A stretch of 64,000 bases of DNA, from positions 1,984,001-2,048,000 of the forward strand of contig JAALGY010000015.1 in assembly GCA_032358165.1 (NCBI GenBank), written 5' to 3'. This DNA is from Diplosphaera chodatii. Its lineage: Eukaryota > Chlorophyta > Trebouxiophyceae > Prasiolales > Stichococcaceae. Made by a program: the position numbers and the translations under genes. The notes beneath the pieces were generated by a model. The model ran no database searches. It had not been told where the DNA came from and was given only the letters and a program-made list of their open reading frames with translations. Positions 51,596 through 62,223 of this stretch are shown here, one piece after another. Position 1 is the stretch's first letter. Every line of letters starts with the position of its first letter.

Positions 51596-51872
51596 ACGAA
51601 AAGGGGAAAGTGGTCGTACTAGCGGGGATCGAACCCGCCACCTCCCGGTCAATCATGGCTTGGAGCCCGGTCAAATTCCGATTTTCCGTGGCATATGAGC
51701 TACATACGCCGCCGTTTTAAAAACTCCATTCAAACAGGCGCCGGTGGTCAAAGACAGGAAGGGGATCATATGGCCAGTACGATAAGGACTGGGTGGTCCA
51801 ACGTCCGGCAAATCCTTCTTTCGGTACTGACCGGTCGGCCGCTAGTATTACGCCTTCCCCCTATTCGATGTG
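51596..51872 (-). repeat. Right arm of ~270-bp inverted pair, with tRNA-like B-box
   Basis: Reverse complement of 49553-49823 with few differences; the B-box reads GGATCGAACC on the plus strand near 51627. The two arms lie about 1.8 kb apart and enclose satellite units plus the 399-bp terminal-inverted-repeat element. Confidence 0.8.
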
Positions 51873-52639
51873 GTGACCATGGCAAGACGAAAGTGGATTT
51901 CCTGGTCAATACGAAAGGGGTGAGCGTGTTCGACGCCTTGCCGCTTTTCGGGGTTTGACCAGATAGAGCAAGACAAGAAGGGGGCAGGGTGCCAACACGA
52001 AAAGGGCGAATTGTGTGTTCCCGTTTATCCTTCTCGGTTGTTGATCACTGCATAAGACGAGAAGGGCTAGATTGAGCAATACAAAAAGGGGAAAACGTGT
52101 TCGATATGACAATGGTCCCCTTTTCGTATAGAAAACTGGTTCCCTTCTTGTATTGGTTCAATGCAAGACCAGAAGGGGGTTTGTGATCAAGACGAAAAGG
52201 GGTAAACTTGGTCAAAGACGAAAAGGGGAAAGCGTGTTCGATTGGACACTGGCCCCCTTTCGGTATCGACCACTGGCCTCCTTTTTGTCTTGATCCACCG
52301 TAAGACCAGAAGGGGACAAGCTGATCAAAGACGAAAAGGGGAAAGCGTGTTCGATTGGACACTGGCCCCCTTTTGTATCGACCACTGGTCCCCTTCTTGT
52401 ATTGGTTCAGTGCAAGACCAGAAAACTGGAGCAAGACGAAAAGGGGAAAGCGTGTTCGACTGGACACTGGTCCCCTTCGTATTGACCACCGGTCCCCTTC
52501 TTGTATTGGTTCAATGCAAGACCAGAAGGGGCAAAACTGGAGCAAGACGAAACCAATAAAGCTTTCGTTTGACCAAGGTCCCTTCTTATCTTGACCAGGT
52601 TCCGCTAGTATGATCACCGTCCCCTTTCCGTGTTATAGC

Positions 52640-53130
52640 TCCGGGCAAGGCGAGAAGGGGTGAAGGTGAGGCAAAGACGAGAAGGGGAAAAGTTTGATGA
52701 GCAAGCCGAGAAGGGGAAAAGGTGAGGCAAAGACGAGAAGGGGTTATGGTGAGGCAAAGACGAGAAGGGGAAAAGTTGAGGCCGGGCAAAACGAGAAGGG
52801 GGAGGTGAGGCAAGACGAGAAGGGGTATGGTCAAGGCAAAGACGAAAAGGGGTAAAGGTGAGGCAAAGACGAGAAGGGGCAAGAGTGAGGCAATGACGAG
52901 AAGGGGGAAAGGTGAGGCAAAGACGAGAAGGATAAAAGTTGAGGCCGGGCAAGACGAGAAGGGGCAAGGGTGAGGCAAGACGAGAAGGGGTATGGTCAAG
53001 GCAAAGACGAAAAGGGGTAAAGGTGAGGCAAAGACGAGAAGGGGCAAGAGTGAGGCAAGGCAAGAAGGGGTAATGGTGAGGCAAGACGAGAAGGGGTATG
53101 GTCAAGGCAAAGACGAGAAGGGGTGAAGGT
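52640..53130. repeat. G/A-form satellite array (right flank, first copy)
   Basis: Tandem units of about 26-28 bp of the type AAGGTGAGGCAAAGACGAGAAGGGG, the complement of the left-flank array. A similar array returns at 53760-54050 after an intervening mixed-unit segment. Confidence 0.85.
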
Positions 53131-54050
53131 GAGGTAAAGACGAAAAGGGGAAACCATGTTCGGTTGGAGCATTGTCCCCTTTTCGTATTGACCACTGGTC
53201 CCCTTCCTGTACCGACCACCGGTCCCCTTCTTGTATTGCATCGCCGCACAAGACGAGAAGGGGGAAAGGTGAGGCAAATACGAAAAGGGGTAACCGTGTT
53301 CGTTTGGACCAGTGGTCCCCTTCTCGTATTGACCACTGGTCCCCTTCCTGTACCGACCACCGGTCCCCTTCTTGTATTGCATCGCCGCGCAAGACGAGAA
53401 GGGGTGAAGTTGGAACAAAACGAAAAGGGGAAACCATGTTCGGTTGGAGCATTGTCCCCTTTTCGTATTGACCACTGGTCCCCTTTTTGTATTGCATCGC
53501 CGCACAAAACGAGAAGGGGAAAGGTTGGTCAAAGACGAAAAGGGGAAAACGTGTTCGACTGGACCACTGGTCCCCTTCTTGTCTTGGTTCACACCACAAA
53601 ACGAGAAGGGGGTTTGTGATCAAGACGAAAAGGGGTGGAGTTGGAGCAGGACGAAAAGGGGAAAACCATGTCCGATTGGACCACTGGTCCCCTTTTGGTA
53701 TTGACCAGGTTCCGCTAGTGTGATCACCGTCCCCTTTTTGTGTTGTAACCCCGGGCAAGACGTAAAGGGGAACGGTGAGGCAAGGACAATACGGGGTAAA
53801 GGTGAGGACAAGACGAGAAGGGGGAAAGGTGAGCAAAGACAGGAAGGGGGAAAGTTTTGGCGAGCAAGACCAGAAGGGGGCAGAGCATGGTCAGCAAGAC
53901 GAGAAGGGGTATGGTCAAGGCAAAGACGAGAAGGGGGAAAGGTGAGGCAAAGACGAGAAGGGGAAGAGTTTGATGAGCAAGACGAGAAGGGGCAAGGGTG
54001 AGGCAAGACGAGAAGGGGGATGGTCAAGGCAAAGACGAGAAGGGATATGT

Positions 54051-54503
54051 GGCAAAGCGCTCTGTGGCTCGAACGCAGTCGTCAGCCTCCGTCTGATGCC
54101 GGTGCTGTCATGTCGATTAAATGATGCTTAGAGCTACCATGTGTATTCCCTCAATGTCGGTTCGTGAAGCCTATTCCAGATGATGTCTGGACTCCGCTGA
54201 AAGGAACCAAGAACAATTTGTCGAGTAGGAGAAAGTGGTTGTGCAGGACAGCAGTATGCAGATGTCTGCTGCGGATGACTGATGAATGAAGGCGGTACGA
54301 TATCTATGGTGATGGGGCCTCAAAGCTGGGCAGCTTTGCACTGTTGCTACGCAACATTACATGCAACATATGATGGCAGACTCAGTTTTAAAATTTGAAA
54401 CCGGTACACATGACCACTATGCGCACTGACTGCCGAAAGGTGAGGTGCCTTCATCACAGCTGGCTTCCAGATGGACACCGCATGCTGACCAGTTTCTTGC
54501 CAT
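54051..54503. other. 3' flank of PSRP3 next to satellite
   Basis: About 450 bp of non-repetitive DNA between the satellite and the PSRP3 stop. It contains the likely PSRP3 poly(A) motif and no visible gene. Confidence 0.45.
54357..54361 (-). terminator. TGTAA polyadenylation signal, PSRP3
   Basis: TGTAA on the minus strand, 143 nt past the PSRP3 stop. Confidence 0.5.
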
Positions 54504-55103
54504 TCAGTTGCCCTGGAAAGAGACCTGCGGGTACTTCTCCCGCGCCTCCTCAATGGTGTGCTTCTTGGCCTCATCCTGCCAGAAATTGATGACGTCGGTT
54601 GCGAGGTTCAGCAGCAGCACCCGGTTCCGCTCGCTGATCCAGTCCTTGGCCTCGATGGACACGTTGAGCGCCTCCCATGCATCCGTCTTCGGCCAGAAGA
54701 AGTACTCTGTGATGGGGCTTTTCTGATCCCCTTTGAACATCTGGTCGACCGCCAGGCCGATGCTCTTGTCCAGCCACAGCACATTGAGCGCATACTCCGC
54801 CTCGAGCTCAGCAGGCTTGAAGTCCAGCCCGCTTGACGCGGCCGTGGTGCTGCCAGCCTCAGTCTCCACTGCCTCCACAGGCGTCTCCTCTGCTGCCACC
54901 TGGTCCAGAACTGCCTCCTCAGCCGTGGCGCGCTGCTGCTGCCTTTGGCTGCGAATGGTCCTACCGCATGTTTGCCGGCCAAAGTGAGCTGGCCTGGCTG
55001 CTACCCTGCTGGTGGTCACCTGCTGAGGAGCTGGACGGGGGCTGCTGGTGACGGGACCAAGACCGGCCGCCTGCATCGCTGCGCACCGCAGGCAGGTAGC
55101 CAT
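54504..55103 (-). CDS. PSRP3: Plastid ribosomal protein PSRP3 (Ycf65, cS23), nuclear-encoded
   Basis: Plastid-specific 30S subunit protein. The C-terminal half carries the Ycf65 signature: YALNVLWLDKSIGLAVDQMF, SPITEYFFWPKTDAWEALNV, KDWISERNRVLLLNLATDVI, NFWQDEAKK. ATG at 55103 gives 199 aa: an N-terminal transit peptide (MATCLRCAAMQAAG, then Arg/Gln-rich), an acidic Glu/Ala linker, and the conserved domain. Unusually for this window it is uninterrupted. Its start lies only 153 bp from that of the divergent PAM71-type gene. Confidence 0.95.
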   Translation of the reverse strand: MATCLRCAAMQAAGLGPVTSSPRPAPQQVTTSRVAARPAHFGRQTCGRTIRSQRQQQRATAEEAVLDQVAAEETPVEAVETEAGSTTAASSGLDFKPAELEAEYALNVLWLDKSIGLAVDQMFKGDQKSPITEYFFWPKTDAWEALNVSIEAKDWISERNRVLLLNLATDVINFWQDEAKKHTIEEAREKYPQVSFQGN

Positions 55104-55256
55104 ATTGTCGGAGAGCCCGTTGATCTTAACACGTAGAACTTGATGCACAGATAAGCAAAAGCGTTTGCGTCAGCTGTTGATGGACGGTCAACCGGCCTAG
55201 AGTGGCTAGGAGTTCGGGGCGTGCACAAAGCCCTGTCGGCACGTCAGCATCAGGTA
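55104..55256. promoter_or_regulatory. Compact divergent promoter, PSRP3 / PAM71-type transporter
   Basis: 153 bp between the two start codons must contain both 5' UTRs and core promoters, unless the real starts lie further apart. Both products are plastid proteins, which suggests shared control (inference). Confidence 0.45.
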
Positions 55257-57205
55257 ATGCGTCAGCTGAGATGCAGGTCTGCCTGCCCATTACGAGGTGT
55301 TTCGTGTGGATCAGACAGTCGCAAACTCTTTGGACGTAAGTGTCGTGCAGCTGGGCGGCGTGCCGTGCCGATCTGCCGTCAAATCATTCGGAGCCGTCAG
55401 GACACAGTCGGTGTCGCAGGTCCAACATGCAGGACAGCTTCTTGCAAAGCCATGATGTCGCAGCCAGGAAGCAGCATGCAACGCTCGGGTGCACCTTCCG
55501 CCGATCACAGTCTACGGCACCTATCTACCACAGCACAGCACGGCGGCGGCAATGTTCATGCATGTCTAGACATGCACATGCTAGTTTGCAGCACAGAATG
55601 CACGAGATGAGCAGGCACGCGACCGTAGACAGGAGTACAATAGAGCAGGTGATATACACATCTCCACCCCAAGTCAGCCAATGGCGCCCACCGTGCCTTT
55701 GCAGCTTGTTGCAGCATATCCACATCTGTGCGTCATATGGATGATGCTGCTTGCAGAAGTCTGCACAACCGGAGCTCACGGACCTGCTGCCAGGCTGGCT
55801 TACGCCAGCTGCAGCGGTGGGCGTCACAGCAGCACTGCTTGCGGCAGCGCCAGCCTTTGCAGACACGCCCGTGCAAATAGCACAGGCGGTCAGTAGTGGC
55901 CCCTTCGTACCAGGTGCAATGCCTTACATCCTTTGTGGTGATGGCAGTTGGCACTTGCTATGGCTGAGTGCGCACTTGTACCATCGACCAAGCATACTGA
56001 TGAACAGCCGATGGAACTGCAGGGCTCCTTGGCGACAACCAAATCAGGGAGGGTTTTGTGTCCGGCTTTCTGCTCATTCTGTTTTCCGAGCTGGGCGACA
56101 AGACATTCTTTATTGCGGTGCTGCTTGCCGTGAAGTACCGACAGACTCAGGGCCTGGTCTTTGCTGGCGCGTTTGGCGCCCTTGCCGCCATGACCGTGAT
56201 CTCGGTGCGTCCGCCGCCCACCTGCATTTTGACATCGAATGTCTGCTGGTACCTTTGCCGTTCAACGTACCTTCTCGCACAGGTACCTGAATTTTTATCT
56301 ATCACTGTGTGTAGGTGGGCCTGGGTCTTGTGTTGCATGAGGCAGACAATTTGATTGACACCAGCGGCATCCCGCTGGATGACATTGTTGCGATCGGGCT
56401 GCTGCTGTTCTTCGGCATCCGCACGCTGCAGGTTGGAGGTTTGCCGCCAGCACAGCTGTGTTCGCCGGCAGGCATGTCCGTCCTGAAGAGTTACCGTAAA
56501 TGATCCTGGCTGACGATCCGGCACCTGCAGGAAGCGGGCAGTGCTGACGACAAAGCAAAAGAGGAGGAGGAAGAAGCACAGGAGGAAGTTACCGCCTTTA
56601 ATGGTGACATGCAGCAGAATCTGCTCTTGGCAAGTGTGTGCCACCAGTCGTGCTGACATCCTTGTCATGTACGAGTGCTGGTGCCTGCACTGCTTGCAGA
56701 CAAGGCTGGCCTCGTCGTGTCAACGTTTGCGCTGGTGTTTGCCGCGGAGTGGGGCGACAAGTCGTTTCTTGCCACGATTGCGCTGGCAGCTTCATCATCA
56801 CCAGTCGGTAGGCATGGTGTCCACCAAGTAGTGTGATGCTGCAGGCGTCGCATCCATCTACAGCAGCACAAATGCTTACCTGCGCTTGTTTGACATAGCC
56901 AATGTCAAAATGCGCCAGGGGTGGTGGGCGGCGCTGTGGCTGGCCATGGCCTTGCAACCGTCATTGCCATCCTTGGCGGCAATGTGCTGTCCAAATATGT
57001 GTCAGAGAAGACGCTGCAGTACATGTGAGTTGTGCGCATCCTGCTGTTGCCAAGTGCAGGCTTGCCATGATCACTCACCCGCATATGATGCCCTCGGCAT
57101 TGTTCTGCACATCCTGACATGCTGCTGGTCATGCTGTGCAGTGGTGGCTCGCTGTTCCTGTTGTTTGCCGCCGCCCAACTGTTGGACGTGATTCGTGGCG
57201 TATAA
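55257..57205 (+). CDS. PAM71: GDT1/UPF0016 cation transporter, chloroplast (PAM71/CMT1 type)
   Basis: Thylakoid or envelope Mn2+/Ca2+ transporter supplying photosystem II. Both family motifs E-x-G-D-K-(T/S) are present: [20 protein letters not shown] near 56080 and [20 protein letters not shown] near 56745. Between them: [53 protein letters not shown] and an acidic loop ([13 protein letters not shown]). The end is [20 protein letters not shown] with stop at 57205. ATG at 55257 starts [18 protein letters not shown], an Arg/Cys/Ser-rich transit peptide, followed by a second exon with [20 protein letters not shown] and APAFADT, which looks like a thylakoid-type or first membrane segment. About seven exons. 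PAM71 versus CMT1 cannot be decided here. Confidence 0.9.
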
Positions 57206-57685
57206 GCTGAAAATATGCGAGCTGCAGATCAAGCTGCTTCAGGCAGCCGTTTTTGAGGGTCGAGATCCTGTCTGCAGCCTGACTGACACTGAATGTCTCA
57301 CATACGACGGTGCCCCTGAGGAGGTCCATCTGTTTAACGTTTTGACATCAGCACTATGGTGTGGCATCCACTAATTGCATTGCCTCTCCATCACTCTATG
57401 CAGTTTGGCAAACAGTGCAACACTGCGGAATGGTTACTGATCAAACATGACCACACAGATGAATGTCTCGGGCCGGGCTACATCCCAATGCGGTCTCTCC
57501 TGTGCTACGCTGGTCTCCCAATGGTTCTGATAATACAGTGCCCAATAGAGTCCTCACGAGACGACCCAGCCTCGCCCTCGCACTCCCCCTGACCCCTTAA
57601 AAGCAGAAGCTGACCGCCTGGTCCTCATATCAACGTTGTCAAGGAAGCACCCACAAACGTTTGCACCTCCTTCCACTTCTATGGA
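57206..57685. other. Convergent 3' intergenic region, PAM71-type / VTE2
   Basis: 480 bp with both 3' UTRs. No gene, RNA or repeat seen, and no clear TGTAA. Confidence 0.4.
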
Positions 57686-60090
57686 CTACCGCAGAAGTGG
57701 AAGGAAGAGGTACTCTGCATAGAAGAGCTTCCATACGAACCTGCAGGCAGAAAGCAAAGGCTGGGATGCGCATGGAAGTGGACAGTGGCCAATAATATTT
57801 GCTACTGTCAGCGACAACCTGCGACCCAAAGCCCGTGCAAGCACGCACATGTAGCAGTTATAGATGGCTTTGCTGCTCGTCAGGTCTGTGGCCCTCGCCC
57901 TGATGAATAACAATGCTCCCATGGCCAGGTGTGCCACGACCGTGGCCACCTGGCTCCACCGCACCTGTGCAGCATGGTGCATGGCAGCTTTGCCCCTGGA
58001 GATGTGAAGGCTGACAAACGACTGAGCGGCAAATGAGAGAAATAAGCATAGCAGGGTCTATACCGGTGATGTCAGCCCAAAAGCCACAGCCCCGGCATAT
58101 GCCAGCTCCAGCAGCGCGATGCATGCCCAGAACACTTGCTGTGCCCCGACACGAACGCTGAGTGTGGATATGCCAGCCTGCAACAAAGAGGAACAGGTTG
58201 CTGACTGATAGAGTGGATGGGCTGATTCTGATGACATGCATCACCTGTTGTGCGTGAAGGGTCCACTGTCAGACAGCATGTGCACATAACCTGCATATTG
58301 CCAGTGTGACGTGGTATGCAAATCATACGAACCCCACCTGACGATCGCCCTGTATGTCAGGAATGTCCTTGAACAGGGCAATGACGATGGACACGAACAG
58401 CATGAAGCCGACGGCAAATGCCAGAGGTCTCGTCATCGTGTAATGAGCCACTCCCAGCGCCTGCTTCATGTGAAAGTAGAAGCCCAACTGCACCATCACA
58501 GCCCTGCACACAGCGAGGCACCCTAGATGGTTGCCGACTGACACGCGATGAGCTTGCACCACAGGGTGCAACTTTGGGTTACAGGCAGTGGAGCTGTCTG
58601 CTGACAACAGCAGCCAGTGCGTGCAGCTGACAACACCGCAGGTTGACCCACCGCACAGCCAGGATGCACGCAGCTGCCAACACCGGGCTGCGCTTCCACC
58701 GCATGAATGGCAGCTCTGTGGAATAGAGAATGCCTAGTACGAGGCTGCCAACCAGCGTCATCAGAAGCGGTGCTGAGCCTACCACGGCTCCAATAGCCAG
58801 CGCAGCTGCGCCTGCTCGGAAACATGGCACCAGACAGTGAACACCATGTGGATTGCCTTGCGCAAGTTGGCACTGCTGACAGATGACATCTTGGTTTGCT
58901 GCACAACGAGCGTTTCAGGTCGCTGGCGCACCTGTGGCGGCGACTATCAAACGCCCTTGCTGCTCGCTGAGTTCGCCGGACGCGAGCGGCAGGTAGGGCT
59001 TATTGACACGGTCAATCTCTACGTCGTACAGCTGGTTCAGGCCCACGATGCAGATGTTCATGAGCAGCGCGGGTCCCAGTGCCTGCAGCAGTGCCGTGGC
59101 CGCCAGCCACCCTGGATTGCTCAGGTCCTGCATGGACATGGATGCAACCTCACACACACAGCACCCTGCGCATACGCAGGCACATACTGTAACTGGAAAC
59201 CAGGCCGCAAGGCACCCAGTACAAGGCACATGGGGTAGGGTTACAAGTCAATTGACCCACCAGAGCCAGCGCTGAGACCGAGCAGATGCTGACAAAGGTG
59301 CCAAACATGGTGTGCGGCCTGGAGAACCTGTAGACTGCAGCCAGCAGAGCTGCCGGGCTCGCTGCTGGCGACTGCAGTGGCTGCACGCTGACTGCCTCTG
59401 TTGGGTGCGCGCCATTGCTGCCGTTCTGTGATGCGCCATTTGACCAAGGCTGCGAGCGCGATATGTTGTCGGCGGCAGGCACATCGTCAGTGTCGGCATC
59501 GGTAGCTGCTGCTGCCTCGTAGACGGTCCCGTCTGCTGCCGGTCTGCTGATGCAGGGCAGGGGCCTGCTACGCCGTCGCTGCTCGGCCTGCCAGCTGATG
59601 TGCCCACAGCCCTCGGCCGGCTGCAAAACACGCTGAGCTGGTGACCTCCCTGCGCGCAGAGGTAACTGATGCTCTGTGACCGTCTGTCATGCCACTCGGG
59701 TAAGCAGGCACACTCAATTCGTGCATGAGAGGTCCACACTGGGCACACCTGGCACATGCGCACTGTTGCGACAGGGCAGGCTACTGAACGGACGTTGCCT
59801 GAGCCTGTACATCACGAACCATACAAGGCTTTGAGATGCACAGATACTGCAAACCTAAAGGCCTGCCCCTGCTGCTGCAAAGCTGTCCAGGGCGTTATGC
59901 CACCTGATCAGAGGGCTAATGCACCGATGCAACGGCAAAGAGCCACGCAGGCACTCTCAAACCAAGATGTATGCTCAGTGCCATACCTGAGGGCGCCCGC
60001 TATGCAGCCGAGCGGCTTGCATCTCGGCTGCACATGCATTTCGGACGGTGGCAGATAGTTCTGCGCAGCCCGCAGGCCGTCCTGAATCAT
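57686..60090 (-). CDS. VTE2: Homogentisate phytyltransferase (tocopherol biosynthesis)
   Basis: UbiA-family membrane prenyltransferase condensing homogentisate with phytyl diphosphate in plastids. First Asp-rich motif: [20 protein letters not shown] near 59000; second: [14 protein letters not shown] near 58340-58380. Other parts: [15 protein letters not shown] near 59310, [30 protein letters not shown] segment ([18 protein letters not shown]), [20 protein letters not shown], and the diagnostic C-terminus [17 protein letters not shown], stop at 57686. ATG at 60090 opens a transit peptide exon ([20 protein letters not shown]) spliced near 59992 to an exon carrying a Ser/Ala/Asn-rich linker (59250-59620). 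A solanesyltransferase is possible, but the C-terminus favours the phytyl enzyme. Confidence 0.92.
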
Positions 60091-60319
60091 CGCTCTGCCG
60101 CTCGCAACAGCAAACGCATGCCGCTGCGACGTGTCAAACACGGGTAGGGGTGTGAACAGCTGTACTCGCGCCGACGTGACCGCTGTGGGGCAGGTGTGTG
60201 CTTGTCTGCCACCCAGTGTCCGCCCTGTAGCAACTGATGCATGCCCGGCAAATTGGCCGTCGATCCGCCAGCACACAAGTCATTGCCGGTTGCAGCACAT
60301 AGGGCCAGACGCAGGTGCT
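60091..60319. promoter_or_regulatory. Compact divergent promoter, VTE2 / uS9m
   Basis: 229 bp between start codons of a plastid enzyme gene and a mitochondrial ribosomal gene. Presumed bidirectional promoter; no element recognised. Confidence 0.45.
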
Positions 60320-61990
60320 ATGCTGGCACGTGGGCACCGCCACCTCGCGCGGCTGCTGGCAAGCAACCCCTTCACAGCAGTCTGCAGGGCTCCCGGCTCA
60401 GCTGCAGCAGCTGAGCAACAGCACTCAGCTGGATGCACGACCTTCACCTCATGCACAGCGCCGAATGATGCAGGGTGCCGAGACGGCGCAGCCGCTCACT
60501 GCCAACAGCGCTGCCCGCAATTGCACGCATGGCCGCCGCCATGGCAGCAAGTCGGCGCCCGCAGCTTTGCCAGCGGCAGCGTCACTTCAGACGGCCCGCC
60601 GCGGGAGCCCGGCAGCACGCAGCCGGGCGGCCTGGCGCCCCAGCCGCCGGAACAGCCCGCCGACGGTGCCATGCTGGCCGGCGACGACCAGCCCGGCAGC
60701 GCTGCGCTCGCGGCGCACAGCCAGCCCGACGAGCAGGAGCTGGACATGGACCAGCTCATGACGCGGTGGGAGGACATGATGGACGCCAGGGCGGACCCGC
60801 TGCAGATCCTGGACACCGTGTGGTCCAACATCGACAGCGAGCCGGTGGGTGGCGGCGGCGGCGGAGTGCATGTCGATGCTGGCAGTGACAGTTTCCCTGA
60901 CGCATGTCGCGTCCGACAGCCGACACAAACATCAGACGGTACTCCTGCCAGCCGCTGCAGCTGCCCCAGGATTGTTGTGATGTGTTATTTAGTGCCAGCA
61001 TTGCTGTGAAACAGAGGGTGCTCCGGTGTGGTGGCTCAGGGGCTGCCCAGCTGGGACGAGATACTGGAGCGCGGCGACGAGGAGGCGGCCGAGGAGCGGG
61101 CTCAGCGCCGCAGCCGGGAGCGCAGGCTGCAGGAGGAGTTTGCGGAGAAGCGCGTGCGCGTGGTCGACAACCTTGGCCGCTCCTACGCCACGGGTGCTGT
61201 TCTGGACCACTTAAACACAGGCTGCGGAACGACCTCTTTTCTGGTAGTGGCTGGCCGAACAGATCACATGGCACCCTGTGCATGCAGACAGCCTTCGACA
61301 GCTGTTGCACAGATGGCTGAGGATGTACTGCCACCCTGCAGGGAAAAGGAAGACCAGCATTGCGCGCGCCTGGCTCAAGGAGGGCAGCGGTGTGCTCATC
61401 GTCAACGGACAGCACATGACCTCGTACTTCCCGCCACTCCAGGCAAGCATGGTCCCTGAGGCCATCGCTGCTGTGATTGGGGTAGCACATCGTCTCAGTT
61501 TATCCGCATGGTGTGCAAGAGTATACAAATCGGCCACTGCAGAGGCGGGCGGACGTGCTGGCGCCCTTCGTCGCAACTAGCACTCTGGGTATGTTCGACT
61601 TGTACTCAACAGTGCGAGGCGGTGGCCAGACAGGTAGGTCACCTGCATTGTGTTTTGATCAACAGATGGAAAGAGTGTGTACATGTTCTGTACATCTGCC
61701 CTTATACTTGTAGGTTTTTATCAAGCTGCTGCTGCACATGGTCGCAGCCGCCAGCCAGACATGAAATTGTTGTGCATGGCTCGCCTCACCTGGTGCCGTT
61801 CGTGCTTCCTCCTACAGGGCAGGCGCAGGCCCTGCGGCACGGCATCGCGCGTGCGCTGCAGCTTTTTAACCCGGAGTATCGGCCAGTGCTCAAGGCGGGT
61901 GGGCTGCTCACACGCGACTGGCGCATTGTGGAGCGTAAGAAGCCTGGCAAAGCCAAAGCCCGCAAATCCTTCCAGTGGGTCAAGCGCTGA
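60320..61990 (+). CDS. MRPS9: Mitochondrial ribosomal protein uS9 (MRPS9)
   Basis: Small-subunit protein whose C-terminal tail reaches the P site. Bacterial-type uS9 core: [114 protein letters not shown] and a basic end FQWVKR. ATG at 60320 starts [20 protein letters not shown], a mitochondrial presequence. Exons 60320-60844, 61040-61193, 61342-61442, 61543-61633 and 61818-61990 join in phase to 347 aa. About 200 residues precede the core, including a helical, acidic segment ([20 protein letters not shown]) as in eukaryotic mitochondrial S9. The intron 61443-61542 is GC-AG. Convergent with the RPAP3-like gene. Confidence 0.95.
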
Positions 61991-62223
61991 CGCGTGCTGG
62001 GCTGGTGTCGACTGGGACAAGTGGCAGCTTGGTTTGGCACATGCAGCAGCGAGCCTGTGCATGATCCCTACCATATTGGGAGCCCTATGCGCTCTGGCTG
62101 CGGAACATGCTGAACATAGCTTCCACACTGTGATTCGCATTATGTGCCAATGTTGACGCAAGCCCACAGCCGAGACCCCACTACCATTGCCGACTGATCG
62201 CTACCAGCATCAGCGTCCCTGTC

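Larger units (their letters stand above)
47815..54050. repeat. 6.2-kb palindromically arranged CCCCTTYTCGTCTTG satellite block
   Basis: Nearly the whole interval is made of short units containing CCCCTTTTCGTCTTG or CCCCTTCTCGTCTTG, or the complement CAAGACGAGAAGGGG. The left flank (47.82-48.58 kb) carries only the C/T form on the plus strand; the right flank (52.65-53.13 and 53.76-54.05 kb) only the G/A form. Between them lie longer mixed units. The segment at 48567-48655 recurs inverted at 52560-52650 and again at 53700-53762, so the block is an imperfect inverted repeat with a duplicated right portion. Open frames through it (Pro/Ser/Phe- or Lys/Arg/Gly-rich) are by-products of the repeat, as they continue in several frames. 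Confidence 0.93.

Noticed and set aside
52614..53836. Open frames over the right arm of the satellite
   Set aside because: Same cause: translations of the inverted repeat copies, not conserved proteins.
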